Positions 46,210 to 57,654 of a stretch of 64,000 nt of DNA are shown piece by piece; position 1 is the first letter of the stretch, and each line of letters starts with the position of its first letter. Position numbers and translations under genes: made by a program. A model generated the notes under the pieces. That model was not told where the DNA came from and did no database searches. It was given only the letters and a program-made list of their open reading frames with translations. Source of the DNA: Sparassis latifolia (Eukaryota; Basidiomycota; Agaricomycetes; Polyporales; Sparassidaceae); NCBI GenBank assembly GCA_018466975.1, contig CM031563.1, forward strand, positions 930,001 through 994,000, written 5' to 3'.

Positions 46210-48169
46210 TCACGCCTTGACGAAGAGGTCCGTGAACTTGTCTACGGGAAGCTTGGAAAGGCCTGACGCGTCGTTGACTGTTCCCAAAATCCTGGAAGGC
46301 ACGCGGATCAGCAGCTGCTCGCTCCGCGATGGACTCGAGCGACGGGGACACTCACTTCTTCTGTTGCGCCTGGTCGAAGTGCGGCGCGATATGGTTCTGG
46401 AACTTGCGCATCAAGAGCGGGGTGCCCTCGGCGCGACGGCGCTTGTGGCCGACGGGGTACTCGACCTCAACCTCGTCGAGGACTGTGCCGTCGTTCAGCT
46501 CGACGAGCAGCGCGTTCGAGATCGAGCGCTTCGCCGGCTCGTGGTAGTCCACGCTATAGCGCTGCTCCTCCACGCAGGTGATCTTGGCGCGGAGAGCGTC
46601 AATCCGCGGGTCCGCGGCAGACGCGTCCGTGTAGGACTGCGACGTCAGCTCGCCGAAAATGAGCGGGTACGCGACCATGTAGTTGATGTCGTGGCTGGAG
46701 CGGAAGTGGTCAGCTCACCGACTTCTCAAGGACGTTCGGACGCTTTGCGACTGGCGTCAGCGCGATTATACTCACTCTCGGTCGGCGAAATTGTCAAGCG
46801 GCCCCTTCTTGTTGATGATGCGCATGGCCGCCTCCTGTGTCCGGATGCGAATACTCTTGATGTCGTCACTGGTCTTGCCCAGCTCCTTCAGCTTGCCGTA
46901 GATTATGTGTGCCGCCTCCACGGCGGTTTGTGCATGGAACTCGGCAGGGTAGGAGATCTTGAAGAGTACATTCTCCATGATGTACGAGGAGTATGGCATC
47001 TGGAACTGGAAAGGCTTGCCCTGGGACGAAAAGATCGCGGTTGGTCACGAATTCGAACGCACCGAGGGCGCGAGGAAGCGGAACGAAAATATCACCTTGA
47101 AGAGAACGTCGTAGAAGCCCCAAGTCTTGGCGGTGAGCACCGACGGCATGCCCTTCTCACCCTTCTTAACGAGGTAAGCAAGGTTCACTGCGCGTGAGCA
47201 GGCATCGCCGGCCGCCCATGACTTGCGTGAGCCAGTGTTGGGTGCGTGTCGATAAGTACGGAGAGACTGGCCATCCGCCCATGCTTGCGAAATGGCATCA
47301 ATTGTCTGCGCACGGTCAAGACCGCTGAAATTGGGGTAGTCATGAGTATCCAAAAAAACTGGTTACGAAGGCATAACGCGGGTCTATCCCTGTACACGGA
47401 GTTACTGACATCATTTTAGACACGACCGCGGTACTCGCGACCTTGACAAGGACGACGTGGTCCAGGCCGACACGGTTGAAGGAGTTCAAGAGCGCGAGGC
47501 CGCCCTGAATCTCATGTGCCTTGATCATCCCCTCGAGGATGTCGCGGACGGTGAACTTTTCACCCTTGCGGGAGAGGTGGTCCGCAACGGCCAGGATGGC
47601 TCCGAGGTTATCGGAGGGATGGCCCCACTCTGCGGCCAGGAAGCAGTCATTGAAGTCGAGCCAACGGATCTGGGTGCCGATGTTGAAAGCGCCGCGGATG
47701 GGGTCGAGCTGGTAGTTCGTGCCAGGGACCCGCGTGCCTGCAGAGGCAAAAATGTTGGATATAAAACGTCCTGGGTATGAAATTTGAAGCAGTTTCACAT
47801 ACCGTTCGGAACGACGGTGCCCTCGACCACTGGTCCGAGGAGATTCGCGCAGGCGGGGAAGCGCAAACCCTCGAGACCACAGCCGATGGTGTCGATCAGG
47901 CAAAGTCGCGCCGTCTCGAAAGCTATGTCCGAGTCGATCTTGTAGTTGTGCACGTAGTCTGCGATGTCCTGGAGCACCTGGTCGGGCTCGGGGCGGACGG
48001 CGGACTCTGCATGGCTAGACATGTTGCGGGAATTCGCCTTGAATGCTGTCACAGGGAAAACAGCGGGTCGGCGAGCGGAGAAGGAGGAGAGGGCAGCGGT
48101 GTGTGCTGGCGCGAGGGGGGAGCGGGAGCGAAGGCTGCGGACGAGAGTAAGGCGGGTTGAGGACAACAT
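46210..48169 (-). CDS. PDH1: 2-methylcitrate dehydratase, mitochondrial (PrpD/MmgE family)
   Basis: Six exons: 47803-48169, 47410-47737, 47096-47324, 46776-47020, 46356-46694 and 46210-46291, giving 529 residues with closed phases. It dehydrates 2-methylcitrate in the methylcitrate cycle for propionyl-CoA. The N-terminus ([17 protein letters not shown]...) is a mitochondrial presequence. Conserved PrpD blocks are: [93 protein letters not shown], and [19 protein letters not shown]. The Asp/Asn and His of the WLDFND..GHPSDN block that form the active site are present. An internal Met starts MSSHAESAV after the presequence. It diverges from SNAPC3 over only 154 bp. Confidence 0.94.
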
Positions 48170-48323
48170 GGGCAACGGACTGCTCAGGAGGACAGCTCTG
48201 GCTGCAGGCGCTGGTCGTCGTCGAGCGCGCTGATAAACGCCTTCATTAGGCGCTCAGGCTATTGACATTACCGTGACCCCAAGGTCCAACCCCACACGTC
48301 CCGCTCTTTTTTCACTTCCCCTC
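48170..48323. promoter_or_regulatory. Compact divergent promoter, PDH1 (-) / SNAPC3 (+)
   Basis: Only 154 bp separate the two start codons, so promoters and 5' leaders of both genes must lie here or within the genes. No clear TATA box is seen. Confidence 0.6.
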
Positions 48324-50006
48324 ATGAATCTCGGCCAAGGTCAAGCGCACGAATCTCTGTTCGGACCTCCTTCGGAGTACATATCTCTCTCGGACTTCGT
48401 TCAGTCCGCTGCGCTGCGCGAACAGGAACAGCCACCATGTCAGCTGTTCGCTCCCTCTTCTTCCGGGGTCGCGAAACAGGCATGGGCGAATCTTTCGTCT
48501 GATGAGCAGGCTGCGATAACCGCGGAGTGTAGGTGCGCCACGTTTTTATCTCCGGACGGATAATCTCTCGGAACACACTCTAGTCTAACCCACCTCCTCT
48601 CGTCAAGCGTCGATGACTGTATGTCATCTATCCTCGGCGAGAGAAGTCGTGTGGCAGTCTGGGCGTATTGTCCAGCTATATGAAAAAAACTTGCATCTAC
48701 TCCAATCACCTTCCATTGACATGCGCCCTAGAACAGTGTCACCGACCTCCAAAACACTCTGCTCGATGTGTACAATAATCCGCGTCTCATGGCCCACGTA
48801 ACCAAGTCTCACGATGTTGACGTCCATGCGATATACGAAACTGCCGATATGTCGAATCGGAGGAAGAGGAAACGGACGGCAGTCACGGAACCGGCTGAGG
48901 AGCATCCTGAGGTCACGGCCTTGAGGATGAAGATGGATGTCATTCAGCTCAAGAGCTGGCCGTAAGTCTAGATAGTTTGCAGTGGCCCGAGTGTTACTAA
49001 GCATAATTGCAGACTGACGATCAATGCTGCGTCGTTCATTAGACCACCCAAGCATTCTGATCACAACACACTGATTTGTACGGTTCGTGTCCTCAAGAGT
49101 CGGTGCGAGTTGCTCGCGTATTTACGCGTTTTCTTGATAGAAAGAGTTCGCCGTGGGTAGCAGCTCTGCGGACACGCGTGAAGCATTGGTGTTCGTCACG
49201 ATCTACAACAGGATTCCTTGGGGAAACCGCCTTCATTCCCGTTCCTCGCAGCATGTCCTGTTGTCGTCACAGACCATCGGCGACCTATTTGACGTCATTC
49301 CTTGCTGGTCAAGTGAGATCCCAAAGGAGTGTGTAGGCGACGACGGCGGAATCGCTGGCTACGAAACATCAGCGGATACGGACGAAAGCACCGGTTGTGT
49401 GATTTGCATCGACGGTGTTGCATACGGAGACGGTCAGAGTGCAGAGGATTATTCCGAGTAAGTCAACGATTAGCTGCAGCATCCTAACAACCCATCTTCA
49501 CACCGCGTGCCTTCCAGCAAACTCGTTGCGATGGTGAATGCATCGCAGGAGGAGGGTGATGATAGCGAACCACGCCTGAAAAGGGGTCCCACCATGCACG
49601 ATACATCGTTCAGGTCCCTGTCCCTCCGATTGCATGAGCCTTACTGGCTGCTGCACGCAGGCAACTGCGAACATTTGGTGGTCGTGGACGAGATCCGGTA
49701 CGTGACAGACTCATGTGCTGCTTACATTCGTATTCACGCAGAGTGTCGGACCGACCTAGACTGCACCATCCTTCTGACCCTCCCCACGCGGCGTTTCCTC
49801 TTACCACACAAATCACACCGCCTTTGCTGGACATCTGCCGAGCGTGCAACAAGGTGCCCGCGGTATTTGCCATCGTCGGTGACGTGCGACTCGGGGAGAG
49901 CCCTTTCGTTATTTGCGGGCCGTGCTGGAGGTGGATGGGAGAGCGAAAGGACGCGGGGGTTGTCGTGGTACCTCTGCCGAGGCAAGAACATGCATGGGAC
50001 GGGTGA
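48324..50006 (+). CDS. snRNA-activating protein complex subunit 3 (SNAPc3-like)
   Basis: Multi-exon gene from ATG 48324 (MNLGQGQAHESLFG) to TGA 50006. Readable blocks after splicing: LQNTLLDVYNNPRLMAHVTKSHD, LTINAASFIRPPKHSDHNTLICT, ALVFVTIYNRIPWGNRLHSRSSQHVLL, an acidic linker, then the C-terminal zinc-ligand region: SLRLHEPYWLLHAGNCEHLVVVDEIR, CRACNKVPAVFAIVGD and FVICGPCWRWM. HAGNCEH with the later CRAC and CGPC pairs is the family hallmark. Animal and plant SNAPc3 binds the snRNA proximal element for RNA polymerase II and III snRNA transcription. One join (about 49080-49143) uses a GTTCGT donor. Identification rests on motif order, not a search. Confidence 0.82.
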
Positions 50007-50185
50007 GGAGGGCGTGGTAGACACATGGAGGAGGTAGCCCATCGATCGAGTGACTTAGCGTGGATACTACGAATACACCGTACGTTCGCTATGGCTCGAG
50101 ACTGGGGAAGTGGTCACGTGCTTGGCAGTAGAGTAAGTGGCTTTGAGAAGGTGTGAAGCGCCCCGAGCAGTTGTTGTCGACCACC

Positions 50186-51974
50186 ATGATGCACCCAGCT
50201 GGCCCTGCTCGCCCTCTCGGTCCCCGCAACATCCAGCGCGCTGCCTCTCCTCAGCGTTCCTCCTCACACTATTCTCTCCCCGAGGTTGCCCCCCTCAATG
50301 TCCGCAAAGTACACAGAGACTCTAATGGCAGCATCAACGGCAGCACGTCCAGTTTCAGCAGTCTCCTCCAACCTCCTTCAGTCAACGGCATGAGATCGCC
50401 CACACCCACACTCACTCTTGACATGCCAAACCCCCATCCGCCGGTCGCTTCACCCCGTCTCAAGTTGAAGCTCGACTTCAAGAGCATATCGACAGAGGAG
50501 GCTTTCGCCGGTGGCTACGCTGGTGGCCAACAGACACAGCCCGTATCTTCCACTGCACACTCCAATGGTCAAACCGATAGCCCGGGGGAACTCACACTGC
50601 GACCAGAGGTCACTATCTCACCACGTCCACGAGCACCACCGCCTGTCTCCATTGATAACATTCGCCAAACCGTTGAGGAGTTCGATCACTGGTCTGACGA
50701 CCTTCTCGAGGAGCTCGCTCGACTCGGTGAGGGCGCAGGCGGCGCCGTCTACAAGGTCCGTGACCGCAGCACTGGCACCGTCATGGCCCGCAAGACGATC
50801 ACCACGCTGGAGGCACCGATGAACCAACTGCTGCGGGAGATCCGCATCATCTCTACCACATCTCATGTCAACATCATCCACTTCTTCGGCGCGTACATGT
50901 CCCCATCCTCCAGAGAGGTCAAGGTCCTTATGGAATACGGCGAGGGCGGCAGCCTCGAATCGGTCGGGAAGCGTATGCGCGAGATCGGCGGGCGCGTCGG
51001 CGAGAAGGTCGCCGGGCGGCTCGCGGAAGGGGTACGTATCATGTACATAGCAACCATCTCATTCATTGACGCTCGCGATGCGTAGATCTTGCAGGGCCTC
51101 GCATATCTTCACTCGAAGAAGACTATACACCGCGACATCAAGCCGCCCAACATCCTGCTCACGCGCGAAGGCATCGTGAAGCTATGCGACTTCGGTGTCT
51201 CTGGCGAGCTCGTGAATTCTATCGCTGGTACCTTCACCGGTACTAGTCTCTACATGGCGGTAAGTCCTTCATTTCCGTCTCGAGTGCGCGCTGATCAGCG
51301 ATGTCCGGTGCTGCGATCAGCCGGAACGCCTGTCCGGCTTGGAATACACAATCCGCTCCGATGTGTGGTCAACAGGCATCTCCCTCCTTGAGCTGGTCCA
51401 GAATCGTTTTCCCTTCCCAAACGATCTTGCTGCGATCGAGCTCATGATGCACATCACGCAGAACGAGGTGCGCGTCTCACACCGTGACTTACGTCACCGA
51501 ATTGACGCTTACCGCTCGCCCTTTGCAGCCGCCGGAGTTGGAAGACGAGGAAGACATAGCATGGAGTCCAGAGATGAAGGACTTCATTAAAGCTACGTAT
51601 GTGTCTTCGCTGTTTGTATCTCGTCGTATTGCAGACTGATCACGGCCTTTTGCACAGACTCACGCGCGATCCTGCAGCACGCCCAACGCCGAAGGACATG
51701 CTCACGCACCCGTGGATAGTGAATGTAATGCAAAGCGATGTAAACATGGCGTACTGGATGCGCAAAGTTTGGGGCTGGCCCAAGAGCAGGAAGTCGAGTG
51801 ACACGTGCGTATCAGTTCCATTCCCTTCGGCCTTGGGATTGTAGCGCGAGACTGACACGAGCGCGCAGCAACTCACGTCCGAGCTCAAGCCGGAGCGAGC
51901 ATTCGTCGTTGGAGACGGCGATGGCCGGCCTGAACGTCGGCGCGAATTCCGACTCACCTCCTGCGGGCATCTGA
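50186..51974 (+). CDS. MAP kinase kinase, Mkk1/2-like
   Basis: Six exons: 50186-51031, 51086-51259, 51321-51467, 51529-51596, 51658-51804 and 51869-51974, giving 495 residues with closed phases. The start is ATG 50186 ([12 protein letters not shown]). The N-terminal 170 residues are Ser/Pro-rich and probably carry the MAPK-docking site (PRLKLKLDF has a D-site look). Kinase motifs: glycine loop [16 protein letters not shown]-type Lys in MARKTI, catalytic [11 protein letters not shown], and the activation loop [24 protein letters not shown] with the S-x3-T phospho-acceptors of MAPKKs. [12 protein letters not shown] and FTGTSxYMAPER favour the cell-wall-integrity Mkk class over Ste7 or Pbs2. The end has [13 protein letters not shown]. 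Pathway assignment is inference. Confidence 0.9.
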
Positions 51975-53162
51975 CTCGCGGCCGTCGCGGCCCCGCCGCG
52001 CAAACACCCTCCTTATCTTCCGTATCTCAGAAGAGTTACCAAGCTCTCGCCGCCATCCCTCTGCCCTTGTATAACGTCCCGGTCCATATCCATCACTAGC
52101 CCAAATCCATGACCGTACCGGTCTCGCCCACGCAACCCAGTGTTGAATGCTATCCCCCTGCACGTTTAATTTGGCTTCTCCCTAACTTAACTCTCTTTTT
52201 GCTTGTCCATTCATATTCGATCATCGCACTCACTCACACCCTCCCATGCACATACATATATTCATCGCCCACGGCACCACATGTCACTCTACAGCCCATT
52301 CTTTCTTCTCACTCTCGCTTTCGCTATCCATTACATACGGGGACTCTGCGGCTCCAAGCTCTATCCGAGGTCTGGACACCTCAGGCGGGGCGCGCTTGGA
52401 GCACTCTGCATCCATACACGCAAATACACGTACCAACGGCGCGACGGGCTGTCGGACACTGTCTCAGGTTATTTACTTAGTTCTGAACTGTAGCACAGTC
52501 TTGTAATGCGTAATATTTGCTGCTTGTGTTATTGGAAAGTTCTTTGTGTAGGGTACTCCTCCTTGGAATTTCTAGCTTACCGTTCGCTCTGGTGTGCGTT
52601 GCCTGGTTGATTGTGATATGGGTGCGTAGTGTGCTTGAGCCCATATGGACCCACGATGAGTGGCTTCGGTGCCGGTATGATGTTGCGCACATCAGAGATC
52701 AATTGTTGGGAGGCAGTGAGCAGTGACATGGTCGGACAGCGCGCGGTGACAGGTTGTTAAACGCAACCCCTGATTGATGAAGATCATCGATTATGGAGTA
52801 CGATACATAACAATGCGAGTGATACAGCGTTTCAAATTATCGAGTGGGGTCATTAATATTACAGTACTAGTAAAGTAATCGACAGAAAAAGAAGGATGAC
52901 TTGATGAGCCCAAAGGACTATCGATACATGAGTCCGCAAGCCGAGGGGAGTATGTTGCAATGGATAAACAGGGACATGCTGGAGAAGAGTGGGAATACAA
53001 ACTGAAGAGGAGTCGCGGAAGACAGCTACGAATACAGTTGGGACAAACGAAAACATGGTGAAGACGCTGAACGAATACAGAACAAAACAGATAGGGAAAT
53101 CTGCAAATGAGAATATGAAGCAGTTAGCACACACAAGTCAGGTATGCTGCCAACTACTCACC
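51975..53162. other. Convergent 3' spacer
   Basis: Between the MAPKK gene and the minus-strand Ser/Pro-rich gene. The first half is pyrimidine-rich, as 3' UTRs here tend to be. No gene is seen. Confidence 0.45.
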
Positions 53163-55932
53163 TCAAGACTTGACCATCAATCCACCGTCGACCCTCTCGG
53201 ATCCATTGAATATATGCTGCATACCTCCGCCTCTGCCCTTTCTCCCGCGCCCTCCTTTCCTCGATCCTCGGCCGCGATGGTTCTCCTGTCCCCTCACCAC
53301 GTCCTTCTTACTGTCATGCTGCACAGACCCAGACCCACTTACACTAAGGCCGACACCGCGCCCACGGTCAGCTCTTCCCCCGCCCGGTAACTTCACCGTC
53401 GCGTGCGAGCCAACTCCCACATCCAAAAAGCCTGCCTCATTTCTGTCGGCGGCGTTGCTCTGGGACGGCTGGATGGGGCTCGGGGACCGCGTGTTGACGT
53501 GGAGCGGTGACGGCGGCGACAGTAAGAACATGACGTTTGGAGGTACCGGTGACTCGCCCGACGAGTAGCTGCGGGCCCTCTGCGCCAAGGATGGGACAGG
53601 TGAGGACGAAGTTCTGAGGTCAGGATGGGTGCCGGCGTCCTCTTCCGGGACAGAGGACAGCCTGCGTTGGACGAGCCGGGCGAGAGGAATGGACCGCGCA
53701 TGCTGCTGGGTGATACTGCGCAGCCGCGGCTTCGGAGACGTCGGTGAAGGAGGCGTGGCCATCGGGATCTGAGTCTGGGTATGATTGTTGCGTATTGCTG
53801 TAGATGGGGAGGAGACGGTGCTGAGGGGCGTGTTCGGCGGCGGTCTGGGTACTGTGGGTGAACGATCGACATGCGACGCCGGAGCGGTACTTCGCTGTTT
53901 GCGGGTCTGAGAGTGCAGGTAACTCGAGACGGTGTTTGAGACAACAGTGTTCGAACCATCGGGCAAGAGCGAACGAACTCGCACGGGATCGTCTTCGATG
54001 CGAGCGGGTAGAGCTAAGGACGCAGAATTACCTTTGCGACCGAGGAGACCAGATGCATGTGACCTATCTTGAAGGGACGACCGTAGCTGCTGAGTCACCT
54101 CAGGATGTAGAAAAGCGGTATTGGATTGCAACCCTATAGGTGAGAGCTTTGACAAGCGAGGAACAGAGAGAAGCTCTGGAGAGATCAGAGTGTCTTGGTA
54201 GGGCGAGAAGTGCGAGGACCATATAGGCGACGAAGAGTTCGGAGGAGTAGGCAGTAAACTCTGCTGATGCTGATGTTGCTGCTGTAATTGCTGTTGACGG
54301 TACTGCTGTGCAATCTCGAGCGCAGACGGGCGGTGCGGAGCGGTGCTGCGAGACTTGACTTGACTGGGCGGTTCCAGGACGATGGGAGAGTGAGACGATG
54401 CAAGGTATTCGAGAGAAAGCGGAGATGCGCCTGAAAGAGTAGAAGACTTGTGGTTGTCCCGGTGATCATTAAGCGAGTGAGAGCCAGTAGAAGACAGGTA
54501 ACCAGATTTTCGCATATTCTCTTGAGCAAGCAGAGCCGCAGTCCAGTCGATACCAAGCTCACGGCCGATATCGTGCACATGAAGATCGTGCTCAAGAGAA
54601 CCCACAGCGCGAGCCCTGTAGAAATCATAGTCCGAGTGGTAGCCAGTGCTAGCGACTTCAGCTTGTTGATGCATAATGGTGCTGAGATCAATTGGCTCTT
54701 GACCGCGCAGAGGATATCTGACGATCTCTTGCTGGGATTGAGGCAGAACCAAAGGCTTAGATTGAGGTTGTGACCCAGGAATTTGAACTTTAGGCTGGGT
54801 GGCTGTGACGGGTGTCCGTTTGAGTTCCTGGGGATTATGCTTCTGAGTGCGTAAACCTGACTCAACCTCAATTCTGACATTTGCATTCTGGAATCGCGGA
54901 GGAACATTGGAATGTCCGGAGTGAGAGGGAAGTGGATTGGGAGCGTATTGCGGCGATGGTACAGCTTCGGAGCGAGGACGGCTGGATGGATTATCTTCGC
55001 CCTCCAGACCCCAAATAATACGAGGCAAATGGTCTTGCTCGTCTATGATTGTTCCTTCAGCACCGCTAATGAAAGAAGACGCGGGTGAGATATCGAACGA
55101 TAAATCGATAGAAGCAACTTACGAAGGGCAACGCGCATATGGCAGTGACAGCGGACCATGGAGAGCAGGGATAGGACGCGGTGGAGAGTTCGCCCATGAG
55201 ATCCAACCTGATTCTCAGTGTCAGAACAGAGGTAGCAATCATTTACCATATATAACACGAACCTTCATTGTCGGGGTGCGGAGTCGACGTTTCCTCGATG
55301 CGTATATTATGTCGCAAAAAGCCCTCAGAGAGCGAGTTCTTGTTCGCGATTATGAGTATTGATTCGGGGGAGGATGGCGGAGAGGGCGTGTGCGGTGTGT
55401 CCGTCGCGTGGGAATGGACACGGACACGCGAGCCCTCCTCGTCCTCGGATATGAATGGCTCTCCCGAGTGTGCGGACAGATCAAAGTCGTCCGAAAGCAG
55501 GCTGGGGTCCTCCAGCGATGTGGGCATCGACACCACGCGCGCGGTCTTCTGCAAGGCAGACTTTGTGGAGAACGCTGATACGGTCTCGGGAAGCGACACC
55601 AATCTTGTGGAGGCGATCTTGAAGGGTTTTGAGGGCCTGTTGAAGGCGATCTGTTGGCGCTTGTACGTACGGGCTGTGGTTGAGAACGAGTGTGTTGGGC
55701 TAGAGCCGTCTGTGGTCTGGCTATATGCGCTTTCTATGTCGAATTGCGTCGAGCTACGCGAATGGCTGGGACTTGGCGAGTGCCCGGCGGCTACAGAGTC
55801 TGAGGTTCTTGAAAGTACTGAAGACATGCGAGTGGAGAGAGTTGGCGAAGGAGGGGTGACGATTTGGGCTAGGATGTCCGTTTGCACACTGCGTTCTATA
55901 TACTGCTTTGCGAATGTATCTTTGGTCGACAT
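53163..55932 (-). CDS. Ser/Pro/Gln-rich protein with Arg-Gly tail, unknown function
   Basis: Three exons: 55263-55932, 55123-55207 and 53163-55065, giving 885 residues with closed phases. I do not recognise a folded domain. The N-terminal 220 residues are Ser/Thr-rich with an acidic patch (SEDEEGSR). The short middle exon spans WISWANSPPRPIPALHG and LPYARCPSGAEGT, continuing IIDEQDHLPRIIWGLEGE; this is the most ordered-looking part and probably the conserved core. Then come about 500 residues of low complexity, with a Gln/His run (QQYRQQQLQQQHQHQQ) and many SP/TP sites. The C-terminus is Arg/Gly-rich (GRGSRKGGRGRKGRGGG). The Arg-Gly tail suggests RNA binding or condensate behaviour, which is inference. 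A basidiomycete-specific regulator is likely. Confidence 0.75.
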
Positions 55933-56091
55933 CTTAGTTGTCTCGGTCCTTTGCCGACAGTCAGACTTGAACAAGGGACTAGTAATAGCCGGCGAGAACG
56001 AACATGAACGTCGGTGACAGGATGCGAATTGGCGGAGTTCCAATGTCCGCGACGCGTTCCCTCACGCGTGCACAGGCGACAACGGGAGGTT

Positions 56092-57475
56092 CTACTTTGT
56101 CGACTTCTGAAAGAAACTCGAGATCTGAGCCATCCCCTTCACGTTTGCTTTCTTCAATTTCTCCACTCCCTGCGACCCTTTCTGCCCCTTCCGCTTCTTC
56201 TCCGCCGCCCCACCGTTCTTTATCTTATTCTCCTTCTTCTCTGCCTTGTTCATGTTCTCCGCAGTGAGCGCTACGAGGACCTGCTCTGCAGCCTTAAGAT
56301 GTGCATTTAGGGCAGTGAAGCTGAAGGATGATCAGCACGTCACTCCAAATGTCTTTAGCAAGGCACACTCACTCGTATGACGCCAGCAAGGCGGTGTGCA
56401 GCTCCTGAGAGATATAATGCGAGATGAGATTGCATGCGCCCCGAAGGCGACCAGCTAGTAAATGCATTGCATCAGACGATGCTAAAGATATTAATTGAAA
56501 GCGAGCTGACATTCCAAGAGAGCTTCCTTCCCGTCGTCCATCAGTCCCTCCTTGGCCAAATTGCGCGTCAACGTCCGCGAGCCCTCAAAGATTTCTGGCG
56601 AGGCGAGGCGACCGACTTTCAACCTTAGATAGTCCTGCACCTTGGCAGGCGTGTATCGATATACGACGATGTCTGCGGTTATTTCTAAGGCGAGCTAGTC
56701 AGCACCGAACTCCCAAGCATAGCGCATTGAAGCACACCTTTTACTTCGCATAGGTGCTTCATCGCGCCTTGTATGCATGTAAAAGACAAGAGATGGAGGA
56801 TGTCATTGACGCAGCAAACAGCCGATGGATCCTTTAAGTCGAGTGCAGAACTCTTCCCGGCTACCTTCGCAGCCGCTTCCTCAAGAATATCTTCCATGGT
56901 ACGGAAGTTATTCGATGTTCCATCAATCTGGAAAAATAATCAATCAGTTGATGATATTTCAGAACGGGTGTTTTTACCGGATGTATGCACTGCAAGATAG
57001 GAATAAGCACGAAAGCAGGATCAATGGGAGTCATGACGAGAAGCTTGCCGTCTAGCAGGCAGTCAGCACATCCCCAGGGCCCTACACCGAGCCCTACGCA
57101 CCGTCCAAAATCTCTCCATGAGACATGAACCAAGATCGCGGGTTTGGCGGAGACACTGCTTGAACTTCCAGTAGGGAGCTCTTCGAATCATCAGGTGTCT
57201 GGTACGGGAGGAACAACGAGGGAATGCCTGATGACCCGACAGCTCAACGAATCAGCATGCTGTGGTCAAAAGTTGGATAAATTACCCGTTCTAGGGTGAG
57301 GCAGTCTCACGAAACGCAGTCCCTCTGAGCTGTTCTCTTCTTCTGCACTGTCGCGGTTCAGCTTCGCGACCAATGTCTGGAGGACATCTACACAAAGCCA
57401 CAGGTCATGAACTTGCAAGAGAGTAGCAAGAATTGATGGCTGACCGTCAGGAAGTACACCGACGTGATAGGCCAT
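56092..57475 (-). CDS. RNASEH2B: Ribonuclease H2 subunit B
   Basis: Minus strand, multi-exon. First exons are 57445-57475, 57286-57387 and from 57228; the stop is at 56092. Readable blocks: MAYHVGVLPDDVLQTLVAKLN, LRFVRLPHPRTGIPSLFL, SWFMSHGEILDDGKLLVMTPIDPAFVLIPILQ, a helical middle, YRYTPAKVQDYLRLKVGRL, a Lys-rich tail (MNKAEKKENKIKNGG), and the end GMAQISSFFQKSTK. RNase H2B is the non-catalytic subunit that helps remove ribonucleotides and RNA from DNA. The tail MAQISSFF has the form of the C-terminal PCNA-binding motif of the human subunit. The acceptor-like CAG just before ATG 57475 means an upstream coding exon is possible. Confidence 0.86.
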
Positions 57476-57654
57476 CTGCTGAGTTCGATATTGGAACAAT
57501 CAAAGATCAGTTGAGTGCGTCAGTACTCTAAGAACGACTCGCGTCTGTGGCGAATGTGGACGCGTTATGTGCTGTTGTTTGTTTCCCGCGCTCACGCCAC
57601 TTCAAACAACTTCCGCGTTCTGAGTATTCTCAAATTCTGCGTACGCTTTCACGC
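57476..57654. promoter_or_regulatory. Compact divergent promoter, RNASEH2B (-) / TASP1 (+)
   Basis: 179 bp separate the proposed start codons of two divergent genes. No TATA box is evident. Confidence 0.5.

Noticed and set aside
46055..47197. 380-residue plus-strand ORF
   Set aside because: It is the antisense shadow of the methylcitrate dehydratase exons, whose minus-strand motifs are unambiguous.
54185..54907. 240-residue minus-strand ORF in the Ser/Pro-rich gene
   Set aside because: It is an out-of-phase frame inside the long third exon, and the exon phases fit the other frame.
55268..56017. 249-residue plus-strand ORF
   Set aside because: It is antisense to exon 1 of the Ser/Pro-rich gene. 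That exon joins in phase to the next two; the plus frame has no splice or motif support.
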